Source of the DNA: Cellvibrionales bacterium UBA1963
GTDB lineage: Bacteria > Pseudomonadota > Gammaproteobacteria > Pseudomonadales > UBA7434
Reading direction: 5' to 3'
DNA length: 9,033 nucleotides
NCBI GenBank assembly: GCA_002336035.1
Contig: DDED01000075.1
Coordinates: 6,808 to 15,840, forward strand
Numbering within the stretch: the stretch's first letter is position 1; every line of letters begins with the position of its first letter. Of this stretch, positions 1 through 5,191 are shown piece after piece. The notes beneath the pieces are model-generated. The model had not been told where the DNA came from. It saw nothing but the letters and a program-made list of their open reading frames with translations, and ran no database searches. Position numbers and translations under genes: made by a program.

Positions 1-82
1 CCGCAGCAATGCCGGTTACAAAACGTCGGCGAGACATTGGGTATGAATTCAACACATTTATTTGTTGTGGCCCGTTTTTCAT
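1..82 (-). CDS. N-terminus of a CopA-like multicopper oxidase (partial)
   Basis: Only the first 27 codons are inside the window; the gene runs off the left edge. The chosen start is ATG at 82..80, with a GAG about 8 bases upstream. A second in-frame ATG at 37..35 is possible. The visible peptide has a short polar leader (MKNGPQQINVLNSYP) followed by MSRRRFVTGIAA. This is a twin-arginine (Tat) export signal: RR, then a hydrophobic residue, then the start of the hydrophobic stretch. In copper-resistance clusters, proteins opening this way are typically periplasmic multicopper oxidases of the CopA/PcoA type, which oxidise Cu(I) and bind copper. The assignment rests on this Tat signal plus the neighbours: a DUF411 protein ends 32 bases upstream on the same strand. 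The copper-binding domains lie outside the window, so another Tat substrate cannot be excluded. Confidence 0.6.
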   Translation of the reverse strand, partial: MKNGPQQINVLNSYPMSRRRFVTGIAA

Positions 83-114
83 TGGATAGATCTCAACAGT
101 TGAGTCAATACGGA

Positions 115-624
115 TTACTTTGCAACAACGTGTTCAAAAATTTTGCTGCCACCTGCCTTGCTTAAGATCAATACATCGTATTTATCATAACGGTTACCCA
201 TCTCCATTCCAGGGCTGCCGATAGGCATGCCAGGGACTGCTAAGCCCAGTGCATCGTCGGGTGGATCAGCAAGAAATCGTTGAATTATATACGCTGGAAT
301 ATGTCCTTCAAAGACATAACCATTGCTTGAAACGGCGGTATGGCATGACTGATACTGAGATGAGATGTTTAAATTAATTTTTAATTGGTTTAGGTCCGTT
401 GGGTGGTGAACTGCCGTAACAAAACCTGAGTCTGTGATATGCGTCACCCATTTTTCACAACAACTGCAAGTAAGACTTTTATACACATCAAGAGATATTT
501 GACTGCTTAATGGGACTTCAGCTATCGGCACAGTGACGGATTGAGGCTTATCGATACAAGCAATATTACTTATAGATAAAATAAGAACTGCTAGCCAGCG
601 TATTTTTTTCATCATTAAATTCAT
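115..624 (-). CDS. DUF411 family metal-binding lipoprotein
   Basis: A 169-aa DUF411 protein, a family often found in copper and other heavy-metal resistance clusters and thought to bind metal in the periplasm. The domain covers roughly residues 43-165. It has the family hallmarks: VYKSLTCSCC with the CxCC cysteines at 53, 55 and 56, then QSCHTA (Cys94, His95), EGHIPA (His108), and the closing ALGLAVPGMPIGSPGMEMG around 126-144, rich in Met. The N-terminus is a short basic and hydrophobic signal ending in SNIAC at residue 23, a plausible though not ideal lipobox. The protein may therefore be membrane-anchored. ATG at 624..622 was chosen because GAGAG lies 5 bases upstream and the signal peptide then begins directly. 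The frame stays open upstream to 702, but that extension would bury the signal. It sits between the His-rich small gene and the CopA-like gene. Confidence 0.88.
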   Translation of the reverse strand: MNLMMKKIRWLAVLILSISNIACIDKPQSVTVPIAEVPLSSQISLDVYKSLTCSCCEKWVTHITDSGFVTAVHHPTDLNQLKINLNISSQYQSCHTAVSSNGYVFEGHIPAYIIQRFLADPPDDALGLAVPGMPIGSPGMEMGNRYDKYDVLILSKAGGSKIFEHVVAK

Positions 625-649
625 AGACACTCTCAAAAAAATGTAGGTT

Positions 650-669
650 AAGTCTAAAAGTGTAGACTT
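650..669. repeat. Inverted repeat upstream of the DUF411 gene
   Basis: A perfect 7-bp inverted repeat, AAGTCTA / TAGACTT, with a 6-base loop, about 25 bases before the DUF411 start codon. It has no following T-run, so it is not a convincing terminator. It could be a leader hairpin or a regulator site, and no function can be assigned. Confidence 0.3.
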
Positions 670-706
670 TGCTGAAAACCCGTTAACGTTAATTGCGGGC
701 AATAAC

Positions 707-720
707 GCCTAATATTAGGC
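707..720. repeat. Perfect 14-bp palindrome GCCTAATATTAGGC
   Basis: GCCTAATATTAGGC is a perfect palindrome lying 13 bases beyond the stop codon of the His-rich small gene and upstream of the DUF411 gene, in the 108-bp gap between them. A gapless palindrome suits a dimeric DNA-binding protein better than a transcription terminator. No family consensus was recognised. Confidence 0.3.
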
Positions 721-732
721 AAGACTATTTAC

Positions 733-1083
733 TCAAATTATATAATCAGTACTAGGTATGTTACTGCCAATATTTTTTCTGTGATGGCTAGTCAGAAATG
801 TGTACGTAAATAAGGTGGGTTTATGAGCGGCCGATAATGCCTTATGATTTGTGTATTTTTTGGCGGTGCTATGACAAGCATGGCTGTGCGTTAGTAGAGT
901 GAACACAGCGATATGAGAATTTGGCGCAGAGTCCTGAGGGTTTTTGGCACTATTAGAATCGAGTGACTGCTCAGTGACTTGAGTCGCAGATGCTTGATTG
1001 TCAGAAGGAAAAGAAGTAAGGCGCATCCACTGACCATCGAAAGCAAGCAGTACGAGCATAGTAAGAAGTTTTTGACATTTCAT
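733..1083 (-). CDS. Small His-rich exported protein of the copper cluster
   Basis: A 116-aa protein of no firmly recognised family. Residues 2-15 (KCQKLLTMLVLLAF) form a short basic then hydrophobic segment typical of a signal peptide or N-terminal anchor. The middle (about 26-56) is polar and Ser/Asn/Gln-rich. The C-terminal half has eight histidines, including HSHACH at 66-71 and HH at 100-101, with Cys70 in the cluster, suggesting metal binding. ATG at 1083..1081 is chosen because it starts the hydrophobic segment. The frame stays open upstream to a TTG at 1158, but the extension has no ribosome site, and this ATG has only a weak one. As the promoter-proximal gene before the DUF411 and CopA-like genes, its position recalls CopL, the small Cys/His protein ahead of copAB in Xanthomonas. 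The sequence similarity seen is too weak to name it so. A regulatory or copper-buffering role is inference. Confidence 0.5.
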   Translation of the reverse strand: MKCQKLLTMLVLLAFDGQWMRLTSFPSDNQASATQVTEQSLDSNSAKNPQDSAPNSHIAVFTLLTHSHACHSTAKKYTNHKALSAAHKPTLFTYTFLTSHHRKNIGSNIPSTDYII

Positions 1084-1117
1084 GTTAATTGTATGGCCAC
1101 TTTTTAAAAGTTGCACG

Positions 1118-1143
1118 ATGGTAAACCTGCCTAAACTTACCAT
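1118..1143. promoter_or_regulatory. Candidate operator: 7-bp inverted repeat
   Basis: ATGGTAA and TTACCAT form a perfect inverted repeat with a 12-base spacer, centred about 47 bases upstream of the first gene of the copper cluster. Spaced dyads of about this overall length occur in promoters bound by MerR/CueR-type or two-component copper regulators. The sequence does not match the CueR or CusR consensus well enough to choose between them. No strong -35/-10 pair was identified around it. Confidence 0.35.
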
Positions 1144-1489
1144 ACAATGCCAGTTCAATCATTGAAGAAAAGTAAGTAGACCGTTTTTTTTGACCGATTG
1201 ACCCTTAATGTAATCAAAATAGCTTAAAAATAAAAGCTTCATCGTGCTATTGCTTCATTATTACCTTGTCACAGCTGTTGTACGGTCATTTTTTTAGCGA
1301 GTCAATGAGAATGCACAACACTGAAGGCGAGTGTATACGCGGTCTGTCAATGCTGGGTTTAGGTGAGGTTAAGGAAAAAAAAGAGTCGATAAAAACGGGC
1401 GGCACCATGCCCACTGTTTTCGGTCAGGTGAGACAAACTAGGGAAAAAATTTTTTATTCAGTGGGGTTAAATATGCCCCTCATTCTGGC
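1144..1489. other. Intergenic stretch with no convincing gene
   Basis: The space between the copper cluster and the 71-aa minus-strand gene. A plus-strand reading frame enters here (1266-1673), but it overlaps the antisense of the 71-aa gene and ends in a low-complexity serine run, so it was not accepted. The right half (about 1391-1480) holds two short G/C hairpins flanked by A/T runs. The rest shows no recognisable signal. Confidence 0.5.
1391..1420 (-). terminator. Possible terminator downstream of the 71-aa gene
   Basis: GGGC (1397-1400) pairs with GCCC (1409-1412). The flanking AAAAC (1392-1396) pairs with GTTTT (1416-1420) across a 3-base bulge. On the minus strand the stem is followed by GTTTTTA, as expected of a factor-independent terminator for the 71-aa gene ending at 1490. 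A second small hairpin (GGGG/CCCC near 1464-1479) lies nearer that stop and is followed by A/T runs. The bulge and short G/C core keep this tentative. Confidence 0.3.
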
Positions 1490-1705
1490 TTACTCACCTC
1501 GACGAAGGCGGTCACGCTTTTGTCGTGCGGTTTCATTATCGATAGTGATTTCTTTACGCTTTTCTCCTTTCGCCGTTTTTGATGTGCGACTGAGTTCAAT
1601 CAGGTCCATTGTTTCCATGTCGCCAAGTTTCCGTGCATTTTTTTCTAACGTATCCAGTTCTTCAAAACTGTAAGCATCATTTCTTAACTTTTTCATTCGG
1701 TTCAT
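1490..1705 (-). CDS. Small charged hypothetical protein (71 aa)
   Basis: A 71-aa protein of unrecognised family. It is highly charged, begins MNRMKKLRNDAYSFEELDTL, and has a helical-looking middle (FEELDTLEKNARKLGDMETM) and a strongly basic tail ending RDRLRRGE. There are no cysteines, signal peptide or membrane segments, so it is probably cytoplasmic and mostly alpha-helical. Its amino-acid composition looks like a real protein. The opposite-strand frame through the same DNA has a serine run typical of an antisense shadow. Start is ATG at 1705..1703 with GAGA about 9 bases upstream; an internal ATG at 1696 is an alternative. A TATAAT at 1768..1763 on this strand could be its -10 element, though no good -35 is visible. 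It stands alone, and a role cannot be inferred. Confidence 0.55.
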   Translation of the reverse strand: MNRMKKLRNDAYSFEELDTLEKNARKLGDMETMDLIELSRTSKTAKGEKRKEITIDNETARQKRDRLRRGE

Positions 1706-1757
1706 GGTCTACAGTCTCTAATAGGCTTTATTTATAATTCGTCGATAGGAGTAATGA

Positions 1758-1913
1758 TTGACATTATACAGATTACGAGGGGGGGGAGTAGGTCTAGGTG
1801 GCGATGAACCTCAATACCCAGCAAATGATAATAAGACGTCAGAATTTGATATAAGCTTGCCTGGGCGTAAAGAATTAGCGAATGATGGGTTACGAACAAG
1901 ATGGCTTAAATAA
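1758..1913 (+). CDS. Possible 51-aa ORF containing an 8-G homopolymer
   Basis: A short frame from TTG at 1758 to TAA at 1911-1913. AGGAG at 1747-1751 is spaced 6 bases from the TTG, a good ribosome site. The product opens MTLYRLRGGGVGLGGDEPQY and ends SLPGRKELANDGLRTRWLK, which reads like protein rather than random translation, but no family was recognised. Eight consecutive Gs (1779-1786) encode the GGG region. An ATG at 1754 in another frame reaches the same C-terminus if one base is lost or gained in the G-run, so the true start may be hidden by a frameshift. The stop codon abuts the tRNA-Ser-like sequence at 1914. It may be the tail of a decayed gene of an integrated element. Confidence 0.35.
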   Translation: MTLYRLRGGGVGLGGDEPQYPANDNKTSEFDISLPGRKELANDGLRTRWLK

Positions 1914-1929
1914 TGGCGGAGAGAGAGTC
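1914..1929 (-). other. tRNA-Ser 3'-end-like sequence, possible attachment site remnant
   Basis: On the minus strand this reads GACTCTCTCTCCGCCA. Bacterial tRNA-Ser genes commonly end in CTCTCTCCGCCA (acceptor stem plus CCA). No T-loop or anticodon arm precedes it, so it is not a working tRNA gene. Tyrosine-recombinase islands duplicate such tRNA 3' ends at their borders, so this could be an att remnant. A match of this length could also be chance. Confidence 0.3.
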
Positions 1930-1999
1930 CTCTTAACTAGGTTTATACTTCTATCTAATTCAAGAGCTTACAACCTGAAAAGTCACCAGCTCAATTCCA

Positions 2000-2020
2000 G
2001 TACCCAACCTGGTACCCAAC
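2000..2020 (+). repeat. Tandem GTACCCAAC direct repeat
   Basis: GTACCCAAC occurs at 2000-2008 and again at 2012-2020, a period of 12 bases. Repeats of this GGTACCC type are often seen between tRNA attachment sites and integrase genes in gammaproteobacterial islands. This is from memory of such loci, not a database match. The tRNA-Ser-like sequence lies about 70 bases to the left, but no integrase gene is in the window. Confidence 0.4.
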
Positions 2021-2036
2021 TTAAATTTAGATTCTT

Positions 2037-2070
2037 AAAAAAAGCCGAGTAGGGCAGCTTCACTTTTTTT
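2037..2070. terminator. Possible bidirectional terminator
   Basis: An imperfect hairpin lies between seven As (2037-2043) and seven Ts (2064-2070). The options for the stem are GCC/GGC (2044-2046 with 2053-2055) or AAGC/GCTT (2042-2045 with 2057-2060). The A- and T-tracts on both sides suit a terminator used from either direction, but the G/C stem is short. Confidence 0.35.
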
Positions 2071-2160
2071 ATTTTCAAAGAGCCAAACACGTTTACCCAT
2101 TTTGCCCTAGCGCAACCATACCCCCTGGGTGCCCCCCACTTATTCGTTAGGGACTCCTAG

Positions 2161-2322
2161 CTACCTATGTATGACTAATTTGGACGAGTAAATTTGGTTT
2201 TGCTGAAACCAGCTCTCTAACTGATTGTTTAGCTTGGGGTATTCATCCTGCATTGTATACTTTCTGCCCACTTGATATGATAAGAAAATAACAAAAACCC
2301 AATGTCGTTCCCCAAGATGGCG
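2161..2322 (-). pseudogene. Possible gene fragment, unrecognised
   Basis: This minus-strand frame is open for 53 codons from just after a TAA to a TAG at 2163..2161. Its translation looks protein-like: it includes GRKYTMQDEYPKLNNQLESW and ends FQQNQIYSSKLVIHR. The only ATG (2253..2251) gives 30 residues and has no clear ribosome site. The lack of a good start at the 5' end suggests the C-terminal remnant of a longer gene. It overlaps the promoter proposed for the plus-strand exported peptide. No family was recognised, and it may be chance. Confidence 0.25.
2253..2281 (+). promoter_or_regulatory. Candidate sigma-70 promoter for the exported peptide
   Basis: TTGTAT (2253-2258) and TATGAT (2276-2281) are separated by 17 bases, close to the TTGACA/TATAAT consensus. 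Transcription would begin near 2288, about 70 bases before the ATG of the small exported peptide gene at 2360. Confidence 0.4.
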
Positions 2323-2359
2323 TTAGGGCTAAATATAAAATGGAACCTGGAGAAGAAGG

Positions 2360-2515
2360 ATGACCTATCTATTACGCTTGAGTGCGTGTCTGTTTGTTTT
2401 ATTGTCGTTTAATGTGAAAGCGTTAGTTGTTAATGGTTGCTCTCTTCACCATGGAGATTCTTGCACTTACCATGGCTTTACAGGCCTAAATCTCAGCAAC
2501 TCAACGTTTAAATGA
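2360..2515 (+). CDS. Small exported peptide (51 aa), possible truncated pentapeptide-repeat protein
   Basis: A 51-aa product starting at ATG 2360, with GGAG 7 bases upstream. Residues 1-21 (MTYLLRLSACLFVLLSFNVK then A) form a classical Sec signal peptide, with cleavage likely after Ala21. That would release a mature peptide of about 30 residues, LVVNGCSLHHGDSCTYHGF followed by TGLNLSNSTFK. It has two cysteines (27 and 35) that could form a disulfide, and three histidines. The 'VNGC...' opening and the terminal LNLSNSTF resemble the start of exported pentapeptide-repeat proteins, which continue with A(D/N)LSG units. Here the frame stops at TGA before any array. It may be a truncated member or a genuine small secreted peptide. 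A well-spaced promoter precedes it. The function is unknown. Confidence 0.55.
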   Translation: MTYLLRLSACLFVLLSFNVKALVVNGCSLHHGDSCTYHGFTGLNLSNSTFK

Positions 2516-2740
2516 TTGTTTTTACTATTTCTCCTTTAAATCACAGATATCGAGGTTTTTTTTATCTGGTGTGCTTCTAGAGCGTCTACTTTTCAAAAGT
2601 CTACCAATAAATTACCTCCTTATCGCGTTTTTGATGCGAAGTGTCTCAACGTACAAATGCTAATTTACGCAGCCCTTAAAAAATCAATTTCAACGACTAA
2701 AGTAGAGCGATAAACAATCTTTATATTAAGCTTTTTTAGC

Positions 2741-2769
2741 TTGATGTCAGGTTGAAACATAGTGATAAT
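2741..2769 (+). promoter_or_regulatory. Candidate promoter of the tolC-like / sapC operon
   Basis: TTGATG (2741-2746) and GATAAT (2764-2769) are spaced by 17 bases. A start near 2776 would give a leader of about 25 bases before the GTG at 2803. A small AAGCT/AGCTT hairpin (2728-2742) overlaps the -35. This is the best promoter match in the 287-bp gap between the exported peptide gene and the channel gene. Confidence 0.35.
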
Positions 2770-2771
2770 GA

Positions 2772-2789
2772 TTTCTATTTCTATTTCTA
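2772..2789 (+). repeat. Hexanucleotide repeat (TTTCTA)x3
   Basis: Three exact copies of TTTCTA lie in the leader between the candidate -10 element and the ribosome site GGAG (2792-2795) of the channel gene. Short tandem repeats here can change copy number by slippage and alter leader length. Three copies is few, so variability is only a possibility. Confidence 0.6.
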
Positions 2790-2802
2790 GTGGAGTGTTC
2801 CT

Positions 2803-4224
2803 GTGGGTTGTCTTTCTGTTTTTTTAAGATCGAGTCGTATTTTTTTTGCACTAACGATTTCGATTGTTTTTAGTGGCTTTCTCCGCGCTGAATCTATCCT
2901 TGATATTTACGAGCAAGCTTTGCAGAGTGATCCTGAATATTTAGGTGCACTAGAGCAGCATGGCGCTTCATCTGAGGTTTTTATTCAAGCTCGCTCATTA
3001 TTGCTGCCTTCTATGAATTTGGTTGCTAGCTATACCGAAACTCAACAAGATATTAATAGTGCAGACAACCAGGTTTTTGCTTCGGGCAAAACCGATTACC
3101 CTACCCAAGATTACGCAGTCAACATCAATCAATCCATTTATAGCTTTAGCCATTGGGCTGGCTTTGATAAGGCTAAGGCCGAAGTACAATTGCTGGATGC
3201 TGAGTTGCAAGCTATTCGCCAGGATTTAATTGAGCGTGTCGCCGATCGCTATTTTGCTGCTTTGGCAGCGAATGAAAATTTTGAAGCCATTAAGGCTGAG
3301 AAAAAAGCGGTTGCTAAGCAATATGAATTGGCGAAAGAAAAGGGCACTAAGCTGGGTAGAAAGTCTGACTTGCTTGATGCTGAAGCGCGCTTCTTTCAGG
3401 TTGAGTCACGTGAAATTGAGCTGCGTAACCGCTTGCAAGTGACATTGCAGCAGTTGCGTGAGTTAACGGGGGTGGTTCCTGCTACGTTAACGTTAATGGG
3501 CGATGCGATTGAGCTGTCTATCCCCGAACCTAATGATCCCAAGCAAATCTTACAAGCGGCACTGGCTTCTAACCCTGAAATTGATGCGAGCAGTCACGCA
3601 GTTGAGGTTGCTGTTCAGCAACTTCGTCAAGAGGAGGGACAGCGCTATCCTACCCTCGATCTTGCTCTGCGCTTTAACAGCAGTGAAACAGAGGGAACGT
3701 TGTTTGGCGGCGGCAGTGATGTCGATACTGCTGATATCGCTGTATCTTTAAATATCCCTCTTTATTCAGGCGGTGCTGTCTCTTCAAAAATCCGTGAGTC
3801 TTCTCGCCTGTTGGCTCGTGCGCAGCAGCAATTAGAAATGCAAACGCGTCGTGTGCAAACCGATACTTTTTCAGCATATGACGGTATTTTAGCGGCTATT
3901 GCTAAAGTGAATGCCCTGGCTAGGTCTGTGGCGTCGCATGAGCAGTTGGTTGCAGCAAGACAAGAAGAGAGTCGCGCTGGCTTACTCCCCACTATTGCTT
4001 TGCTTGATGCCGAGCGAGATCTGTTTTTTGCGCGCGTTGAATACGCGAGCGCTCGGTATGATTATATTTTAAATACACTGCGCCTTAAGCGTGTAGTGGG
4101 TTCGTTAAATGATGCTGATCTGGCTTTTGTCGATAGCTTACTAACGGGTGATGATGCTGACTTGGCTGCGCTGACGTATTACAAGTCGGCGAGTAAAGCG
4201 CGTTTTATTGATAATATTAAATAA
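2803..4224 (+). CDS. TolC-family outer membrane channel for type I secretion (SapF-like)
   Basis: A 473-aa outer membrane efflux protein. TolC-family proteins form trimeric beta-barrel/alpha-barrel tunnels that complete type I secretion and efflux machines. A signal peptide covers residues 1-29 (basic RSSR, then hydrophobic IFFALTISIVFSGF), with cleavage likely after Ala29. The mature start ESILDIYEQALQSDPEY is typical of the type I secretion TolC group. Two structural repeats follow. The first has QSIYSF at 110-115, leading into long helices. The second has IPLYSGGAVSSKIRES from 318, the usual landmark at the beta-strand/helix border. The GTG start at 2803 has GGAG 7 bases upstream. The C-terminal extension after about 445 is acidic then basic and not distinctive. 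It leads an operon with the next gene 35 bp downstream. With SapC and an RTX giant nearby, it is the probable exit channel for the giant protein. The partner ABC transporter and membrane-fusion protein are not in the window. Confidence 0.92.
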   Translation: MGCLSVFLRSSRIFFALTISIVFSGFLRAESILDIYEQALQSDPEYLGALEQHGASSEVFIQARSLLLPSMNLVASYTETQQDINSADNQVFASGKTDYPTQDYAVNINQSIYSFSHWAGFDKAKAEVQLLDAELQAIRQDLIERVADRYFAALAANENFEAIKAEKKAVAKQYELAKEKGTKLGRKSDLLDAEARFFQVESREIELRNRLQVTLQQLRELTGVVPATLTLMGDAIELSIPEPNDPKQILQAALASNPEIDASSHAVEVAVQQLRQEEGQRYPTLDLALRFNSSETEGTLFGGGSDVDTADIAVSLNIPLYSGGAVSSKIRESSRLLARAQQQLEMQTRRVQTDTFSAYDGILAAIAKVNALARSVASHEQLVAARQEESRAGLLPTIALLDAERDLFFARVEYASARYDYILNTLRLKRVVGSLNDADLAFVDSLLTGDDADLAALTYYKSASKARFIDNIK

Positions 4225-4259
4225 CAGTATAGGTACGGTTTAGCTTTTTAGTTATTGAG

Positions 4260-5063
4260 ATGATGTTAAAAAATTACGGCAAGTTGTTATTAGATTTTGT
4301 AGCTTCTTTGGATGTGCCTTATTTTTATGAGCCTTCCTTTAAGCTGACGGCTGGCTCATTATTGAGTGATCGCTATTTATTAATACTGTATTTGCCGGCG
4401 TTAAAGATGGGTAAGCAGCAATTAATTTATCGCTTGGCTTCGCTATTGAATATGCCTACGGCCTATCGTGATGTTATTAGTGAGCAAGTGCTGGGTGTGC
4501 GTGAATTGCTCATTAGTTTTGATGGGCAGGACGATACTTCTGTTTGCAAGTTTTACGTTGAAAACAAAATTAGCTCTGTGGGTAGTGAGACGCAGCAAGC
4601 CTTTAAGGCGTTTAAGTGGCAGCTTGATTCGCCAAACGTGAGAATGATAGACCATTATTATTTGCCGCCGGTTACTTCGAGGGCGGATATATTAAGTGGT
4701 ATTAAGCGTTTGTCAGGCGGGCGCGAAACACAGGGTTTAAACGCAGTGAAAGCCTTATTTTCGCTAAGTGCTGAGCTGACGTTAACTGAGTTGTTTTATA
4801 TGGAGGTAGAAGGCCAAACCGATGAGGGGCCTGACGCTCAAGGGCGCAGTTCTTATGACCTTCGGTTTTATGATGCTGAAATTGAGCTGCATAAGGTGAT
4901 GCCTGTTATTACCTCAATAGCAACATATTTTGCTGTGCCAGAAGCAGCAATTGAGCAGTTGTTAGCTGCAGATAAAAATAAGCATTTTGGCCATCTGTCC
5001 TCTGGTATTGGGCGAGATGGTAAAGAGTTTGTTACGTTTTATTATGGTGTGCAGGCTGCATAG
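4260..5063 (+). CDS. Hypothetical protein between the TolC-like and SapC-like genes (267 aa)
   Basis: The family was not recognised. The protein has no signal peptide and no long membrane segment, so it is probably cytoplasmic. It begins MMLKNYGKLLLDFVASL and alternates predicted helices with short strands, for example VRELLISFDGQDDTSV and, at the very end, HFGHLSSGIGRDGKEFVTFY. The middle has a Tyr/Pro-rich stretch (DHYYLPPVTSRAD). The C-terminal third contains an acidic segment (MEVEGQTDEGPDAQG), then the strand-like SSYDLRFYDAEIELHK. Only one cysteine is seen, and there is no nucleotide-binding loop. The ATG at 4260 is followed by a second ATG; only a weak GAG precedes, which suggests translation tied to the upstream channel gene 35 bp away. 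Its fixed place among export genes suggests a role with the giant RTX protein, for example modification, folding or gating of export. That is inference. Confidence 0.85.
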   Translation: MMLKNYGKLLLDFVASLDVPYFYEPSFKLTAGSLLSDRYLLILYLPALKMGKQQLIYRLASLLNMPTAYRDVISEQVLGVRELLISFDGQDDTSVCKFYVENKISSVGSETQQAFKAFKWQLDSPNVRMIDHYYLPPVTSRADILSGIKRLSGGRETQGLNAVKALFSLSAELTLTELFYMEVEGQTDEGPDAQGRSSYDLRFYDAEIELHKVMPVITSIATYFAVPEAAIEQLLAADKNKHFGHLSSGIGRDGKEFVTFYYGVQAA

Positions 5064-5112
5064 CTTGTCTTGGCGTAATCGTCTTGATGGCTTCTTGGTC
5101 GGCATTTTTTAA

Positions 5113-5138
5113 GCGTTATGGGTTTTATTTAATAACGC
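5113..5138. repeat. Inverted repeat in the gap before the sapC-like gene
   Basis: GCGTTAT (5113-5119) and ATAACGC (5132-5138) form a perfect 7-bp inverted repeat with a 12-base spacer, preceded by a run of six Ts and followed by AATATTTT. It lies in the 128-bp gap between the 267-aa gene and the SapC gene, the only sizeable break in the operon. It could be an operator, a weak terminator/attenuator or an mRNA-stabilising hairpin. Confidence 0.4.
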
Positions 5139-5191
5139 AATATTTTAGTTGTTGGCGTATTGCCACAATATTTATGGAGTAAGTAAGAGTT

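Larger units (their letters stand above)
1930..2359. other. Degraded or non-coding stretch between short ORFs
   Basis: No substantial gene is present. The stretch contains a pair of GTACCCAAC repeats, a bidirectional terminator-like A7/T7 hairpin, C-rich patches near 2121-2138, a fragmentary minus-strand frame (2322..2161) and a promoter for the small exported peptide. The mixture suggests leftover DNA of a mobile element or a decayed gene rather than functional coding sequence. Confidence 0.45.

Noticed and set aside
625..702. N-terminal extension of the DUF411 gene to 702
   Set aside because: It would place 26 residues before the signal peptide, and the ATG at 624 has the better ribosome site.
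1266..1673. 135-codon plus-strand frame
   Set aside because: Its second half is the exact antisense of the more protein-like 71-aa gene and ends in a serine-rich run; the start is TTG with no ribosome site.
1914..1990. Complete tRNA gene
   Set aside because: Only the acceptor-end sequence is present; no T-arm, anticodon arm or D-arm can be folded next to it.
2119..2140. C-rich patch as a G-quadruplex
   Set aside because: The minus strand has G-runs (GGGGGG and GGGGG), but only two runs of sufficient length are close together, too few for a canonical four-run quadruplex.
2998..3992. Several 67-82-codon frames on both strands inside the TolC-like gene
   Set aside because: They overlap a clearly conserved gene in other frames and have no ribosome sites or recognisable domains.
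4260..5063. ABBA-type prenyltransferase as identity of the 267-aa protein
   Set aside because: The closing strands (LSSGIGRDG...FYYG) give a passing resemblance, but no conserved diphosphate-binding residues could be placed with confidence.
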